The notes under the pieces are model-generated. The model was not told the DNA's origin. It worked only from the letters and a program-made list of their open reading frames with translations, and searched no databases. From the NCBI GenBank assembly GCA_902619495.1, contig CACNEM010000001.1, positions 1 to 64,000 of the forward strand: a stretch of DNA of 64,000 bases, given 5' to 3'. The translations under genes and the position numbers were made by a program. This stretch comes from an uncultured Pelagibacteraceae bacterium. Lineage in GTDB: Bacteria > Pseudomonadota > Alphaproteobacteria > Pelagibacterales > Pelagibacteraceae. This document shows positions 22,745 to 31,901 of the stretch, one piece after another (position 1 is the first letter of the stretch; each line of letters opens with the position of its first letter).

Positions 22745-23725
22745 TCAACCAGTTAAATTATTTAATAAATTTAACAATTTTTTAAAGTCAGGTGGTAATT
22801 TTGAGTCAAAACTCATTAATTTATCTGATCTCGGGTGAATTAATTCTAGGGTTTCAGCATGCAAAGCTTGCCCTTTTAAATTATTTAATTCAGAAAAAAA
22901 ATTTGCATTTATTTTCTTAAATTTCATATCTTTTTTCCCATATTGTTTATCTCCCAGTATCGAAGCACCTTTGAATTTTAAATGAACTCTAATTTGATGC
23001 GTTCTTCCAGTTTCTAATTGACATTCTATTAAACTGATTTTAGGAATATTTTTTATATTAAAAGATTTTAATGTTTTGTAATTTGTAATCGCTTTCTTTC
23101 CTTTCAAATCGCTTACAGCCATAAGTTGCCTATTTTTTTTATTTCTAGTAATAAAAGTTTCAATTTTTCCAGATAAAGGACGAATTATTCCCCAAACTAA
23201 GCATTTATATTTTCTTTTAATTGAGTGTTCACTAAACTGTTCACTTAATTTGGCATGAGAAAAATTATTTTTAGCTATTACCAACAATCCACTAGTTTCT
23301 TTATCAATTCTATGAACTATACCAGGTCTTAACTCTCCATTTATATTAGATAATTTATTTTTGTATTTATGAACTAAAGCATTAGCCAAGGTATTTTCGA
23401 AATTTCCAGCACCAGGATGTACAACCATACCCTTTGGCTTATTTATAATAAGTATGTCATTATCTTCATAACAAATATCTAAATTTATATTATATGGTTT
23501 AAGCTCCTCAGATTTTTTTTCTTCTAACTTAATTTTAATAGTATCATTTAACTTAATTATTTTTGATGGTAAGTTTAATATTTTATCGTTAATTTTAACA
23601 TTATTAGAGTCTATAATTTTTTTAATATTAGATCTTGTTAAATAATTAATTTTCTTTGATAAAAATATATCAAGCCTTGATCCCACATCTTTCTCTGAAA
23701 CTATGAATTTCATTGAGTTAATCAT
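22745..23725 (-). CDS. rluD: RluD-family pseudouridine synthase
   Basis: S4 domain followed by PGIVHRIDKETSGLLVIAKN and GRTHQIRVHL. Confidence 0.93.
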   Translation of the reverse strand: MINSMKFIVSEKDVGSRLDIFLSKKINYLTRSNIKKIIDSNNVKINDKILNLPSKIIKLNDTIKIKLEEKKSEELKPYNINLDICYEDNDILIINKPKGMVVHPGAGNFENTLANALVHKYKNKLSNINGELRPGIVHRIDKETSGLLVIAKNNFSHAKLSEQFSEHSIKRKYKCLVWGIIRPLSGKIETFITRNKKNRQLMAVSDLKGKKAITNYKTLKSFNIKNIPKISLIECQLETGRTHQIRVHLKFKGASILGDKQYGKKDMKFKKINANFFSELNNLKGQALHAETLELIHPRSDKLMSFDSKLPPDFKKLLNLLNNLTG

Positions 23726-23817
23726 GATTTAATCTTGATTATAGTCAAAAGTCTTGCTAGCTCAACTTTTCAAATGATTAATAGTAGATAATCCTATATA
23801 AGTTAATTATTAGTTGT

Positions 23818-23891
23818 GCGCCGCTAGCTCAACTGGATAGAGCACTTGATTTCGAATCAAGGGGTTATAGGTTCGACTCCTATGTGGCGCA
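23818..23891 (+). tRNA. tRNA-Arg (anticodon TCG)
   Basis: Cloverleaf by hand: acceptor GCGCCGC/GTGGCGC, anticodon stem CTTGA-TTTCGAA-TCAAG, T arm ATAGG-TTCGACT-CCTAT, discriminator A. Confidence 0.95.
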
Positions 23892-23912
23892 AATTTAGTA
23901 TCGAAAAAAAAT

Positions 23913-24827
23913 TTAAGTTTTTTTTCTCATTTCTTTTAGAATATTATTCGACAAAAGATGCTCCTTTACACCTATGTTGAGATTAGAAATAATTTTTTTC
24001 TTTTGAATATTCCTTAAAAAGACAGCCAAAATACATTCAATAGAGGTTTTTGTTGATTTGATTATTTTCTTTTTTTTACAAAAAATAAAATTATCTTGAG
24101 AATTATAACTATTAAATTTTATATAACCTCTTGAACCTATGATTTTAATATTTCTACTTTTAGATCCTGGATAATTCGAAAAATAAAAAAATAAATCAAT
24201 TTTTTTTTTTAAAAGCTTTACAAAAACTTCTTCAAATAAAAGACCATTTTTTTTTTCAAGTTTGTATTTAATTATTTTAAATTTTTTGATATCTCCACAA
24301 AATTTTATGAAAATTGAAATTGGATGAGAAATCCAGTTTTGAACTGGATAATATTTTTTTTTAACAGGGTATCTGGTGTTATCATTACCATAGTTTCCAA
24401 TAATCTTTTTAATTTTACCAATTTTATTTTCTCCAGAACTTAAAAGTTTAACTAGCTTTGGATCAAATGTATCTGAGTAATTGATTAAAAAAGATGATTT
24501 ATATTTCCTAAACAAGCTTTTAATTTTTTTTGATTGTGAGAAAGTTTTACAAAAAGGTTTTTCTATTAAAATAGGTACTTTTTTTTCTAAAAAAAATTTA
24601 GCATACCTATAGCTTACATCAAATTTTGTAGCGATTATTACTCCATCGATTTTAGTCAGGTATTTAAGGTCAGAGTAAGTTCCTCCAACGTTTTTGTTTT
24701 TGAAAAAGATTTTTCTTTTGTTTTTGACGATTATTTTAACAACATCTATGTTATTTTTTTTCTTTAAATTGGCAAAAAATCTTTGCCCGGCTGTTCCAAA
24801 TCCAATTATAGCTATTTTTTTTTTCAT
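23913..24827 (-). CDS. Gfo/Idh/MocA-family oxidoreductase
   Basis: MKKKIAIIGFGTAGQRFFANLKKK Rossmann N-terminus; GVIIATKFDVSYRYAKFFLEKKVPILIEKPF motif. Confidence 0.85.
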   Translation of the reverse strand: MKKKIAIIGFGTAGQRFFANLKKKNNIDVVKIIVKNKRKIFFKNKNVGGTYSDLKYLTKIDGVIIATKFDVSYRYAKFFLEKKVPILIEKPFCKTFSQSKKIKSLFRKYKSSFLINYSDTFDPKLVKLLSSGENKIGKIKKIIGNYGNDNTRYPVKKKYYPVQNWISHPISIFIKFCGDIKKFKIIKYKLEKKNGLLFEEVFVKLLKKKIDLFFYFSNYPGSKSRNIKIIGSRGYIKFNSYNSQDNFIFCKKKKIIKSTKTSIECILAVFLRNIQKKKIISNLNIGVKEHLLSNNILKEMRKKT

Positions 24828-24894
24828 AAAGTATTGGTAATATTTAAATAAATCTATATTAAATCAAAGTGTAAATTAAATCAGTGAAAAATTA

Positions 24895-25977
24895 ATGAGA
24901 ATATCAATTTTAGGTGGGGGAATCTTTGGTGTTACAACATTCTTAATATTAAGAAAAAAAGGACTTAATTGTTACCTTTACGAAAAAGAAAAAGAGTTAT
25001 TAAGTGGGGCGACAACGAAAAACCTTAATAGAGTTCACTTAGGTTACCATTACCCAAGAGACAAAGAAACAGTTTTTCAATCACAAAAGGGATTTAATTC
25101 TTTTTCAAAGATGTATGCCAATTCAATAATAAAAAAGTTTAACAATTACTATGCGATAGCAAACTCAAGCAAAGTCAAAAGCGATAAATATGAAAAATTT
25201 TTAAAGGAAACAAAGCTTAAGTACAAAAAAATAAGTCCAAAAAAATTTAAATTCAAAACACGAAATATTGAGAATATTTATGAAGTAAGTGAACCAGTTT
25301 ACTCTTGGAGCTTACTCAAAAAGCAGGTTAAAAAATTAATCGGAAAGGATATGAATAGAATTTTCTTAAATAACGAAGTTAAAAATCTTAAATTTGAAAA
25401 CGAAAAATACTCTTTTGAAACAGACTCTAAAAAAAAAATTTTTAACGATATAGTAATTAATGCAACATACGAAGGAAGTAATGAAATTTCAAAAAATATT
25501 AGCAAGTTGAAAAACTTTGAATACCAAGTTACTAACATAATGGAAATAAATAGTAAAAAATTTAAGTCTACCGGCTTTGCTCTTATGGATGGACCTTTTT
25601 TTTCTTTTCTACCTATGGGTACTGAAAAAAATAAACAAATATTATATCACGTGATATATTCAGTTTTAAAAAAAGAAACAAACAATAAATTTAAAAAAAA
25701 TTGGTTAAAGTTAAATAAAAATTTTAAAAAAAAAATTAGGTTGAGTAATTTGAGAACACTTAAAGATCTTAAAAAATATTTTCCTGAAATGGATGTTAAA
25801 AAAATAAATAAAAATTATATTAGCTCTAGAGTTTTATTGCCTAGAACCAAAAAAACAGCAAAAAGAATTTCTTACTTAAAAGAAAGTTCAAAAAATTATT
25901 TTGAAATATTTTCAGGAAAAGTAGACCATAGTGTAGACATAGCTCATAAAATATACAAAAAAATTAGTAAATTTTGA
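24895..25977 (+). CDS. FAD-dependent oxidoreductase (DAO-like)
   Basis: MRISILGGGIFGVTTFLILRKKGLNCYLYEKE dinucleotide-binding N-terminus; NRVHLGYHYPRD. Confidence 0.82.
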   Translation: MRISILGGGIFGVTTFLILRKKGLNCYLYEKEKELLSGATTKNLNRVHLGYHYPRDKETVFQSQKGFNSFSKMYANSIIKKFNNYYAIANSSKVKSDKYEKFLKETKLKYKKISPKKFKFKTRNIENIYEVSEPVYSWSLLKKQVKKLIGKDMNRIFLNNEVKNLKFENEKYSFETDSKKKIFNDIVINATYEGSNEISKNISKLKNFEYQVTNIMEINSKKFKSTGFALMDGPFFSFLPMGTEKNKQILYHVIYSVLKKETNNKFKKNWLKLNKNFKKKIRLSNLRTLKDLKKYFPEMDVKKINKNYISSRVLLPRTKKTAKRISYLKESSKNYFEIFSGKVDHSVDIAHKIYKKISKF

Positions 25978-25982
25978 TATCT

Positions 25983-26789
25983 TTATAAGCTTTCTTTATA
26001 AGAATTAACGTTTTGCGAAAATTCACCCCACCTTTTGTCGTATTGATGAACAAGTAAGTATGGTTTTCCAATATCATTTATTAGTCTAGATTTATCATCA
26101 AAAATTATCTTTTTTAAATAAAATACTGTAGCAACAGGTCCTTTACTATTAGAATGTAAGTAAAAATCTTTTATAATTTTTTTATGGACTAAATAATTTG
26201 CATGTCCTTGTTCACAACCTCTTCCCTCAGGATCAGGCCTGAAAGTTAAAAGATATTTTAATTTTTTTTTGTATTTATAATTTGAGCCATATTTTTTTAA
26301 TAAATCTAAATACTCAAGAATTTTATTATTTGATCCTAATACTGTGCCAGAACATAAAATAGTTTTATCACTAATATTGTCATATTCTATTTTACCATAA
26401 GTTTTTAAAATCCAATTTGAGTTGTAAGGACAATCTTTAATTCTATAATCTTCCAAAAAAAAATTTATTGGACTTTGATACTCGTATTCAAATGGATTTC
26501 CTTGGAAATATATGTCTCTGCTATCACATAACAAAATATTATTATAATTCTTATCTTTTAAATATGCTGAAAAAAGTTCATTTCTTTTATTTATAGTCTC
26601 ATTTTTATGAACTTTGGTTTTGATAATATTACAATTATATTGCTTTAATCCATTTTCTAAATTTTCGTTTTTATCATCAACAGCCACGCATATTTCATCA
26701 TTATAATATTTTCTAAGGCTTTTGATAAAAAACTCAATTTGATGAAAATTGTATCCTACGGCTGCTGTAAGAACTAAATATTTATTCAT
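25983..26789 (-). CDS. Uncharacterised GT-A-like putative glycosyltransferase
   Basis: LVLTAAVGYNFHQIEFFIKSLRKYYNDEICVAVDD and LLCDSRDIYFQGNPFEY (DxD-like DSRD). Confidence 0.55.
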   Translation of the reverse strand: MNKYLVLTAAVGYNFHQIEFFIKSLRKYYNDEICVAVDDKNENLENGLKQYNCNIIKTKVHKNETINKRNELFSAYLKDKNYNNILLCDSRDIYFQGNPFEYEYQSPINFFLEDYRIKDCPYNSNWILKTYGKIEYDNISDKTILCSGTVLGSNNKILEYLDLLKKYGSNYKYKKKLKYLLTFRPDPEGRGCEQGHANYLVHKKIIKDFYLHSNSKGPVATVFYLKKIIFDDKSRLINDIGKPYLLVHQYDKRWGEFSQNVNSYKESL

Positions 26790-26811
26790 AAAACTTATAG
26801 TTATAAAGAAA

Positions 26812-27627
26812 TCAAATTATCCATTCTTTTAAAATTTCTTGATTATTTACTATATACTCTGGAAAAGATTCGTCTACTTCTATTACTTTATATTTCATAT
26901 TTCGATTAAATAAATCTTCGTGCCGGTCTATCTTTAATCTTATATTTTTTTCGTCTATGAATTCTGGTTTATTAAACTCTTGGTGTGAGTAAGAAATTAT
27001 TTTCTTTTTAATTAAGGATGGTTCTTTCAAAAAACTAAAATGCCAACCACCATCTTTAATTAATTGAGGCTCTTTATCTTTAAAAAATTTCCAAAATGGC
27101 CTTTTTTTTGTTTTTAAATTTCTTAACCATTGAGGAGATTTTAAAAATTTTTTCTGACAAATTTTAGTTCCAGGCCAGTTCTTATCGGTTATATTTAAAA
27201 GATTTAATTTTGATTGAAAATTTTTTTGAATTAAACACGCATATCTCTTTTTAACATCAAATTCTTTTATTTTATAAGGATCAGGAATTTCATCTATATC
27301 AGAAATCATAATTAGATCATCAGGATCACAGTTTCTATAGCCTCTCTCTAATGAATTTCTTTGATATTGATCTCTCAAGTGATTGTCGTGCCAATTCTTT
27401 TTTTTTGATTTTACATTAATTGGCAAATCATCGATAATTAAATACTCAATTTTATCTTTAAATTTATCAAATTTTTTTATATCAAAATTAAGTTTTTTAA
27501 CATTGCCTGCATGGTCTCTTGTAGCTTCAGCAATTACAAATTTATCTACTATATTATTAAGAGTATTTAACCTTATTTCTAAAATTAAATCCTCGTCAAA
27601 GTACATAAAGCAATCAATTAATTTCAT
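26812..27627 (-). CDS. Glycosyltransferase family 17 (N-acetylglucosaminyltransferase-like)
   Basis: MKLIDCFMYFDEDLILEIRLNTLNNIVDKFVIAEATRDHAG, DLIMISDIDEIPDP and GGWHFSFL motifs. Confidence 0.8.
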   Translation of the reverse strand: MKLIDCFMYFDEDLILEIRLNTLNNIVDKFVIAEATRDHAGNVKKLNFDIKKFDKFKDKIEYLIIDDLPINVKSKKKNWHDNHLRDQYQRNSLERGYRNCDPDDLIMISDIDEIPDPYKIKEFDVKKRYACLIQKNFQSKLNLLNITDKNWPGTKICQKKFLKSPQWLRNLKTKKRPFWKFFKDKEPQLIKDGGWHFSFLKEPSLIKKKIISYSHQEFNKPEFIDEKNIRLKIDRHEDLFNRNMKYKVIEVDESFPEYIVNNQEILKEWII

Positions 27628-28321
27628 TTAATTTAGTAGATGTTGTAAATCCAATTTTTTTCCTATTCAAGTTGCTTGATGAGCAATGTAAACTTGTTCT
27701 GTCAAAAATTAGTATTTCTCCAAGTTTCCACTTGTATATCATATCAATCTCTAAACCTCTTAGATTTTCTATTTCCTCATGTTGCAAATACTTCTCATGC
27801 ATAATTTTATCAAATGGTTTTTTATTATATAATTCTATATGTTCAGACGATCTTTTATTATACCCTTCAGCGGCTAGTTCTCTTTCATTTATTGAAAATG
27901 TCGTGGAACATCCATAAAACCTATTTTTGAAAATTACTGTTTCGCCTTTATCAGATAATGGTAAGAGTGTTTGTTTATAAATGACCTTATCAAAATCAAA
28001 ACCAGTATCAACGTGAAGTGAAACAGGTTTGAAACTTTCTTGAAACAAACCTAAACTTTCATTTCCCATTTTATCTTTAGGATTGTCCATAGAAAACTCA
28101 CCAATAGCGGATTTTAATTTTTCAATGTAAATCTTTTGTAAATCAGGAAACAATTTCGTTGACCATTTTTTTTTAACAATTTTTTGTCTTTGATTATTAA
28201 CTTCAATCGGTAATTTTTGGTAAAGATCAATAAATTCTCTAATTTCATTCGAATTTAAAAAATTTTTTATTACATAAGGCTTTTCTTCATTATTTTTTAT
28301 TTTTTTAATAAATTTATGCAT
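27614..28321 (-). CDS. Putative 2-oxoglutarate/Fe(II)-dependent oxygenase-like protein
   Basis: HVDTGFD (HxD) and distal LIFDRTSLHCSSSNLNRKKIGFTTS (H...K) in a cupin-like pattern. Confidence 0.55.
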   Translation of the reverse strand: MHKFIKKIKNNEEKPYVIKNFLNSNEIREFIDLYQKLPIEVNNQRQKIVKKKWSTKLFPDLQKIYIEKLKSAIGEFSMDNPKDKMGNESLGLFQESFKPVSLHVDTGFDFDKVIYKQTLLPLSDKGETVIFKNRFYGCSTTFSINERELAAEGYNKRSSEHIELYNKKPFDKIMHEKYLQHEEIENLRGLEIDMIYKWKLGEILIFDRTSLHCSSSNLNRKKIGFTTSTKLNEIN

Positions 28322-29113
28322 TTATTCACCCATATTTATTAATGTTCCACGATTTTTTGCACCGGCATATGACAAATAAAACAAAATTACACCAAATATG
28401 AAATATAAAATTGATATAACTACAGCTTTGCTGATTTGATAATAACTAATTATATCGTAAATTAATATATTTCTCATTTCTTCAAAAATATAAACTAGTG
28501 GCAATAATTTAGCAGCTAATTGTAACCAACCAGGTAGTACTTCGATTGGATAATATATACATCCTAATGGAGCAAGAAAAAATAAACTTGCCCAGGCTAT
28601 ATTTTCAAAAGAGGGGCCAAAACGAACCAATCCTGAAGTAACCATAAGTCCGAGTGTTACACCAAATAAATATAATGTTACCAGCAATAGGATCAATGGT
28701 AGGCCTATTTTAAATATAGATACACCAAACAAAGGTATTGCTAATAAAGCTGCAGGTATTAGGCCAATTAATGTTCTAAAAATTGCTGTAAAAGTTAGCG
28801 CAGCTATTATCTCACTTAATTTAATAGGAGCAATGAAAAGATTAGTGAAATTTCTACTCCAGATTTCCTCTAAAAACATCATATTATAACTGATGCTTGA
28901 TCTAAATAAAAAATCATAAAGGATTGCAGCGCTTAATATAACACCAACCGTATTTTCAAAATAAGAGGAGTTCATTGTAAAAAATTTCGAGATAAAACCC
29001 CAAAGAAAAATTTGGATAGTAGGCCAATATATTAGATCAAGAATTCTAGGAAAAGATCCTTTTATTAAATATATATGTCTTAAACTTAAAGCAAATATTT
29101 TAGCCCAACTCAT
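28322..29113 (-). CDS. ABC-2 type transporter permease
   Basis: Multiple TM segments; ABC-2 signature region APLGCIYYPIEVLPGWLQLAAKLLPLVYIFEEMR. Confidence 0.88.
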   Translation of the reverse strand: MSWAKIFALSLRHIYLIKGSFPRILDLIYWPTIQIFLWGFISKFFTMNSSYFENTVGVILSAAILYDFLFRSSISYNMMFLEEIWSRNFTNLFIAPIKLSEIIAALTFTAIFRTLIGLIPAALLAIPLFGVSIFKIGLPLILLLVTLYLFGVTLGLMVTSGLVRFGPSFENIAWASLFFLAPLGCIYYPIEVLPGWLQLAAKLLPLVYIFEEMRNILIYDIISYYQISKAVVISILYFIFGVILFYLSYAGAKNRGTLINMGE

Positions 29114-29834
29114 TTTTACTCCTCGCGATTTTCAAAAAAGTTTCTTCAAGGTTTTTTCTACCATGTTTTTGAATTAATTCATTGCATGTACCGCTATCAA
29201 CAATTTCACCATCTTTCATCATTATTATTTTATCGCAAAGTCTTTCAACTTCTTTCATATTATGTGAAGCTAGTAAAATAGTTAGTTCATTTTTTTTTTT
29301 ATAGTTTTCCAGATATTCTCTCACAAAATCTCCTACGTCTGGATCTAGACTAGCAGTAGGTTCATCTAAAAATAATAAATTTGGCTTATTAATTAGAGAT
29401 TTTGCTAAAGCCACTCTATTTTTTTGCCCAGAGGAAAGTTCACCTGTTTTTCTTTCTAAAAAATTACTTAAATTTAATTCATCCGTCATTTCATTTATTC
29501 TTGAGCTAATTTTCTTCACTCCATAAAGCCTAGCGTAAACTTCAAGATTTTGTTTTACAGTGAGTTTTTTTGGAAGCTCAATATATGGTGAAGCAAAGTT
29601 CATTTTACTTAATAATCTAATTCTATTTTTAGGGTCTAAATTTATTCCATCAATAAAAACTTTTCCTTCAGTAGGTGTTATTAAACCAAGCATCATACCG
29701 ATTGATGTAGTTTTCCCGCATCCATTAGGACCTAAAAGTCCTAAAGTTGAATTTTTTTCAATTTGAAAATTAATTCTTTTGACAGCAATTGTATTTCCAA
29801 ATTTTTTTGTTAAATTTTTAACTTCTAATTTCAT
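29100..29834 (-). CDS. ABC transporter ATP-binding protein
   Basis: LGPNGCGKTTSIGMMLGL Walker A, LSSGQKNRVALAKSL signature, LLFLDEPTASLDP Walker B. Confidence 0.95.
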   Translation of the reverse strand: MKLEVKNLTKKFGNTIAVKRINFQIEKNSTLGLLGPNGCGKTTSIGMMLGLITPTEGKVFIDGINLDPKNRIRLLSKMNFASPYIELPKKLTVKQNLEVYARLYGVKKISSRINEMTDELNLSNFLERKTGELSSGQKNRVALAKSLINKPNLLFLDEPTASLDPDVGDFVREYLENYKKKNELTILLASHNMKEVERLCDKIIMMKDGEIVDSGTCNELIQKHGRKNLEETFLKIARSKNELG

Positions 29835-30811
29835 TAATTATAAGCTGCTTTTTTGATTCGATCATTAATTGCTAAACCAGGGCCCCTTTTAGGAATTTTC
29901 TGGATTTGTATCTTTTTAAAACCCATTTTTTTTATTTTTCTAAATAGCATATATAAATTTGAAGCTGCTTCTTTAAGATTAGATTTTTTACTTAAACTAA
30001 AAAAATTTTTCCTATTTGTATATTTATTACCCAGATAAATAAATGCGCTATTTTTGACAGGTTTTTTTTGATTAATTAGCACCGGTATACCTGGGGAGTA
30101 ATGTTTTTTTTGAAGACCTGGTGAGTTTATTTTAGAAATTTTTAAATTTGTTTTTATTTTCTCTTTTAATATTTTTTGAATTTTTAAATGGCTAATTATT
30201 CCAGGCCTAAGAAGTTTAGGATCTCTAGTTAAGTCGATCACTGTAGACTCTATTCCAATTTTACTTTTACCTCCATCAATAATTATCTTTAATTTATCTT
30301 TAAATTCATCATATACGTCTGTAGCTTTCACTGGACTTACTTTTGAAGAAATATTTGCACTAGGCATTGCAAGAGGAAAATTTAATTTTTTTAATATTGA
30401 CCTTAAATTTTTATGTTTTGGAAATCTTACGGCAATAGTTTTTAAATTTGCCGATGCGTTTGAAACAATTTTTGAATTAATCTTCCTTTTCAAAATATAC
30501 GTAATCGGACCAGGACCAAATTTTTTATAAATTTTTTTAAAATTACTGTTTATTTCAATATCTTTCAGTGCTCTATTAAGGTCAAAATAATGAATAATTA
30601 GAGGATTATATTTTGGCCTCTTTTTTAATTTATAGATCTTATTAATTGACGATTTTGAGTAAGCATTACCTGCTAGACCATATACAGTTTCTGTTGGTAA
30701 ACCGATAATTTTATTTTTCTTCAATAATATAACAATTTTACCAAGTATTTTTTTGTTAAAAGGAAATATATTTAAATAGATATTTTTCATAATGTTATTA
30801 TTATTTATCAA
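29834..30811 (-). CDS. L-threonylcarbamoyladenylate synthase (TsaC/Sua5 family)
   Basis: GLPTETVYGLAGNAY, PLAMPSANISSKVSPV and a C-terminal Sua5-like domain. Confidence 0.93.
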   Translation of the reverse strand: MINNNNIMKNIYLNIFPFNKKILGKIVILLKKNKIIGLPTETVYGLAGNAYSKSSINKIYKLKKRPKYNPLIIHYFDLNRALKDIEINSNFKKIYKKFGPGPITYILKRKINSKIVSNASANLKTIAVRFPKHKNLRSILKKLNFPLAMPSANISSKVSPVKATDVYDEFKDKLKIIIDGGKSKIGIESTVIDLTRDPKLLRPGIISHLKIQKILKEKIKTNLKISKINSPGLQKKHYSPGIPVLINQKKPVKNSAFIYLGNKYTNRKNFFSLSKKSNLKEAASNLYMLFRKIKKMGFKKIQIQKIPKRGPGLAINDRIKKAAYN

Positions 30812-31036
30812 ATGAAAAATGAAAATATTCCAGCAGAAATTAAAAGTAAATCATTAAAAGAGGCAAAGGATGAAATAAATAAGATTTTAACTAAGTTAGA
30901 GAGCAAGGATTCAGATTTAGATGCATCATTTAAAGATTATAGGAGATTAATTCAATTAAATAAATATGTAGATGGACTTTTTAAAAAAAAATTTAAAGAT
31001 CTATCTTTTACTAAAAATTTAAAAGAAAATGATTAA
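30812..31036 (+). CDS. xseB: Exodeoxyribonuclease VII small subunit
   Basis: 74 aa; KEAKDEINKILTKLESKDSDLDASFKDYRRLIQLNKYVDGLFKK; upstream of ispA-dxs. Confidence 0.8.
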   Translation: MKNENIPAEIKSKSLKEAKDEINKILTKLESKDSDLDASFKDYRRLIQLNKYVDGLFKKKFKDLSFTKNLKEND

Positions 31037-31901
31037 AAAAAAATTAATCTATAATGCAAAAAAGGTTGATCGGTTTTTAATTAACTACCTAAAAAAACAA
31101 AAAAAATCTCTCCTGTCTAGTCCAATGAAATATGGAGTAATTTCAGGAGGTAAGAAAATTAGATCAACAATCATCTTCGATACAGGAAAACTTTTTAAGA
31201 TTAAAGAAAAAAAATTAATAAGCGTTTGCGCTGCAGTAGAATGTATTCACTCATACTCATTAATTCACGATGATCTTCCTTGTATGGATAATGACTCAAT
31301 GAGAAGAGGAAAAGCTTCAACACATAAAAAATTTGGAGAAGCCACTGCAGTATTGGCTGGAAATTCTTTACTTACTTTAGCTTTTGAAATCATTTCGGGT
31401 AAAAATTTCCTATCTTTAAGCCAAAAAAATGAAATTATTAATTTATTATCTCATTGTGCAGGCCATACAGGTATTGCAGGGGGTCAAGAAATGGATTTAC
31501 AATTTGAAAATAAAAAAAAAAATTTAAATCAAATATTAAATATGCAAGTTAAAAAAACAGGAAAATTATTTAATTTCTGTATTCAATCAACAGGCATAAT
31601 AGCTAATAAAGATAAAAGGACAAAAATATTTTTAGGAAAACTTGGCGAAGAAATAGGATTATTGTTTCAATTGGCCGATGATTTTTTAGATATTAAAGGT
31701 TCTAAGAATTTAGTTGGTAAACCAACAAAAAAAGATAAAAAAAAAGGAAAATCCACTTTAATTAATTTGATGGGTTATAAAAAAGCTTATATGTACGCAG
31801 ACAAATTAAAGAAAAAAATATTAATAAAGTTAAAAAAACATGGAAAAAATGCTAAAGACTTAATTGACACTATAGAATTTATATTAGAAAGAAAATTTTG
31901 A
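31029..31901 (+). CDS. ispA: Polyprenyl (farnesyl) diphosphate synthase
   Basis: [25 protein letters not shown] and QLADDFLD motifs. Confidence 0.93.
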   Translation: MIKKKLIYNAKKVDRFLINYLKKQKKSLLSSPMKYGVISGGKKIRSTIIFDTGKLFKIKEKKLISVCAAVECIHSYSLIHDDLPCMDNDSMRRGKASTHKKFGEATAVLAGNSLLTLAFEIISGKNFLSLSQKNEIINLLSHCAGHTGIAGGQEMDLQFENKKKNLNQILNMQVKKTGKLFNFCIQSTGIIANKDKRTKIFLGKLGEEIGLLFQLADDFLDIKGSKNLVGKPTKKDKKKGKSTLINLMGYKKAYMYADKLKKKILIKLKKHGKNAKDLIDTIEFILERKF

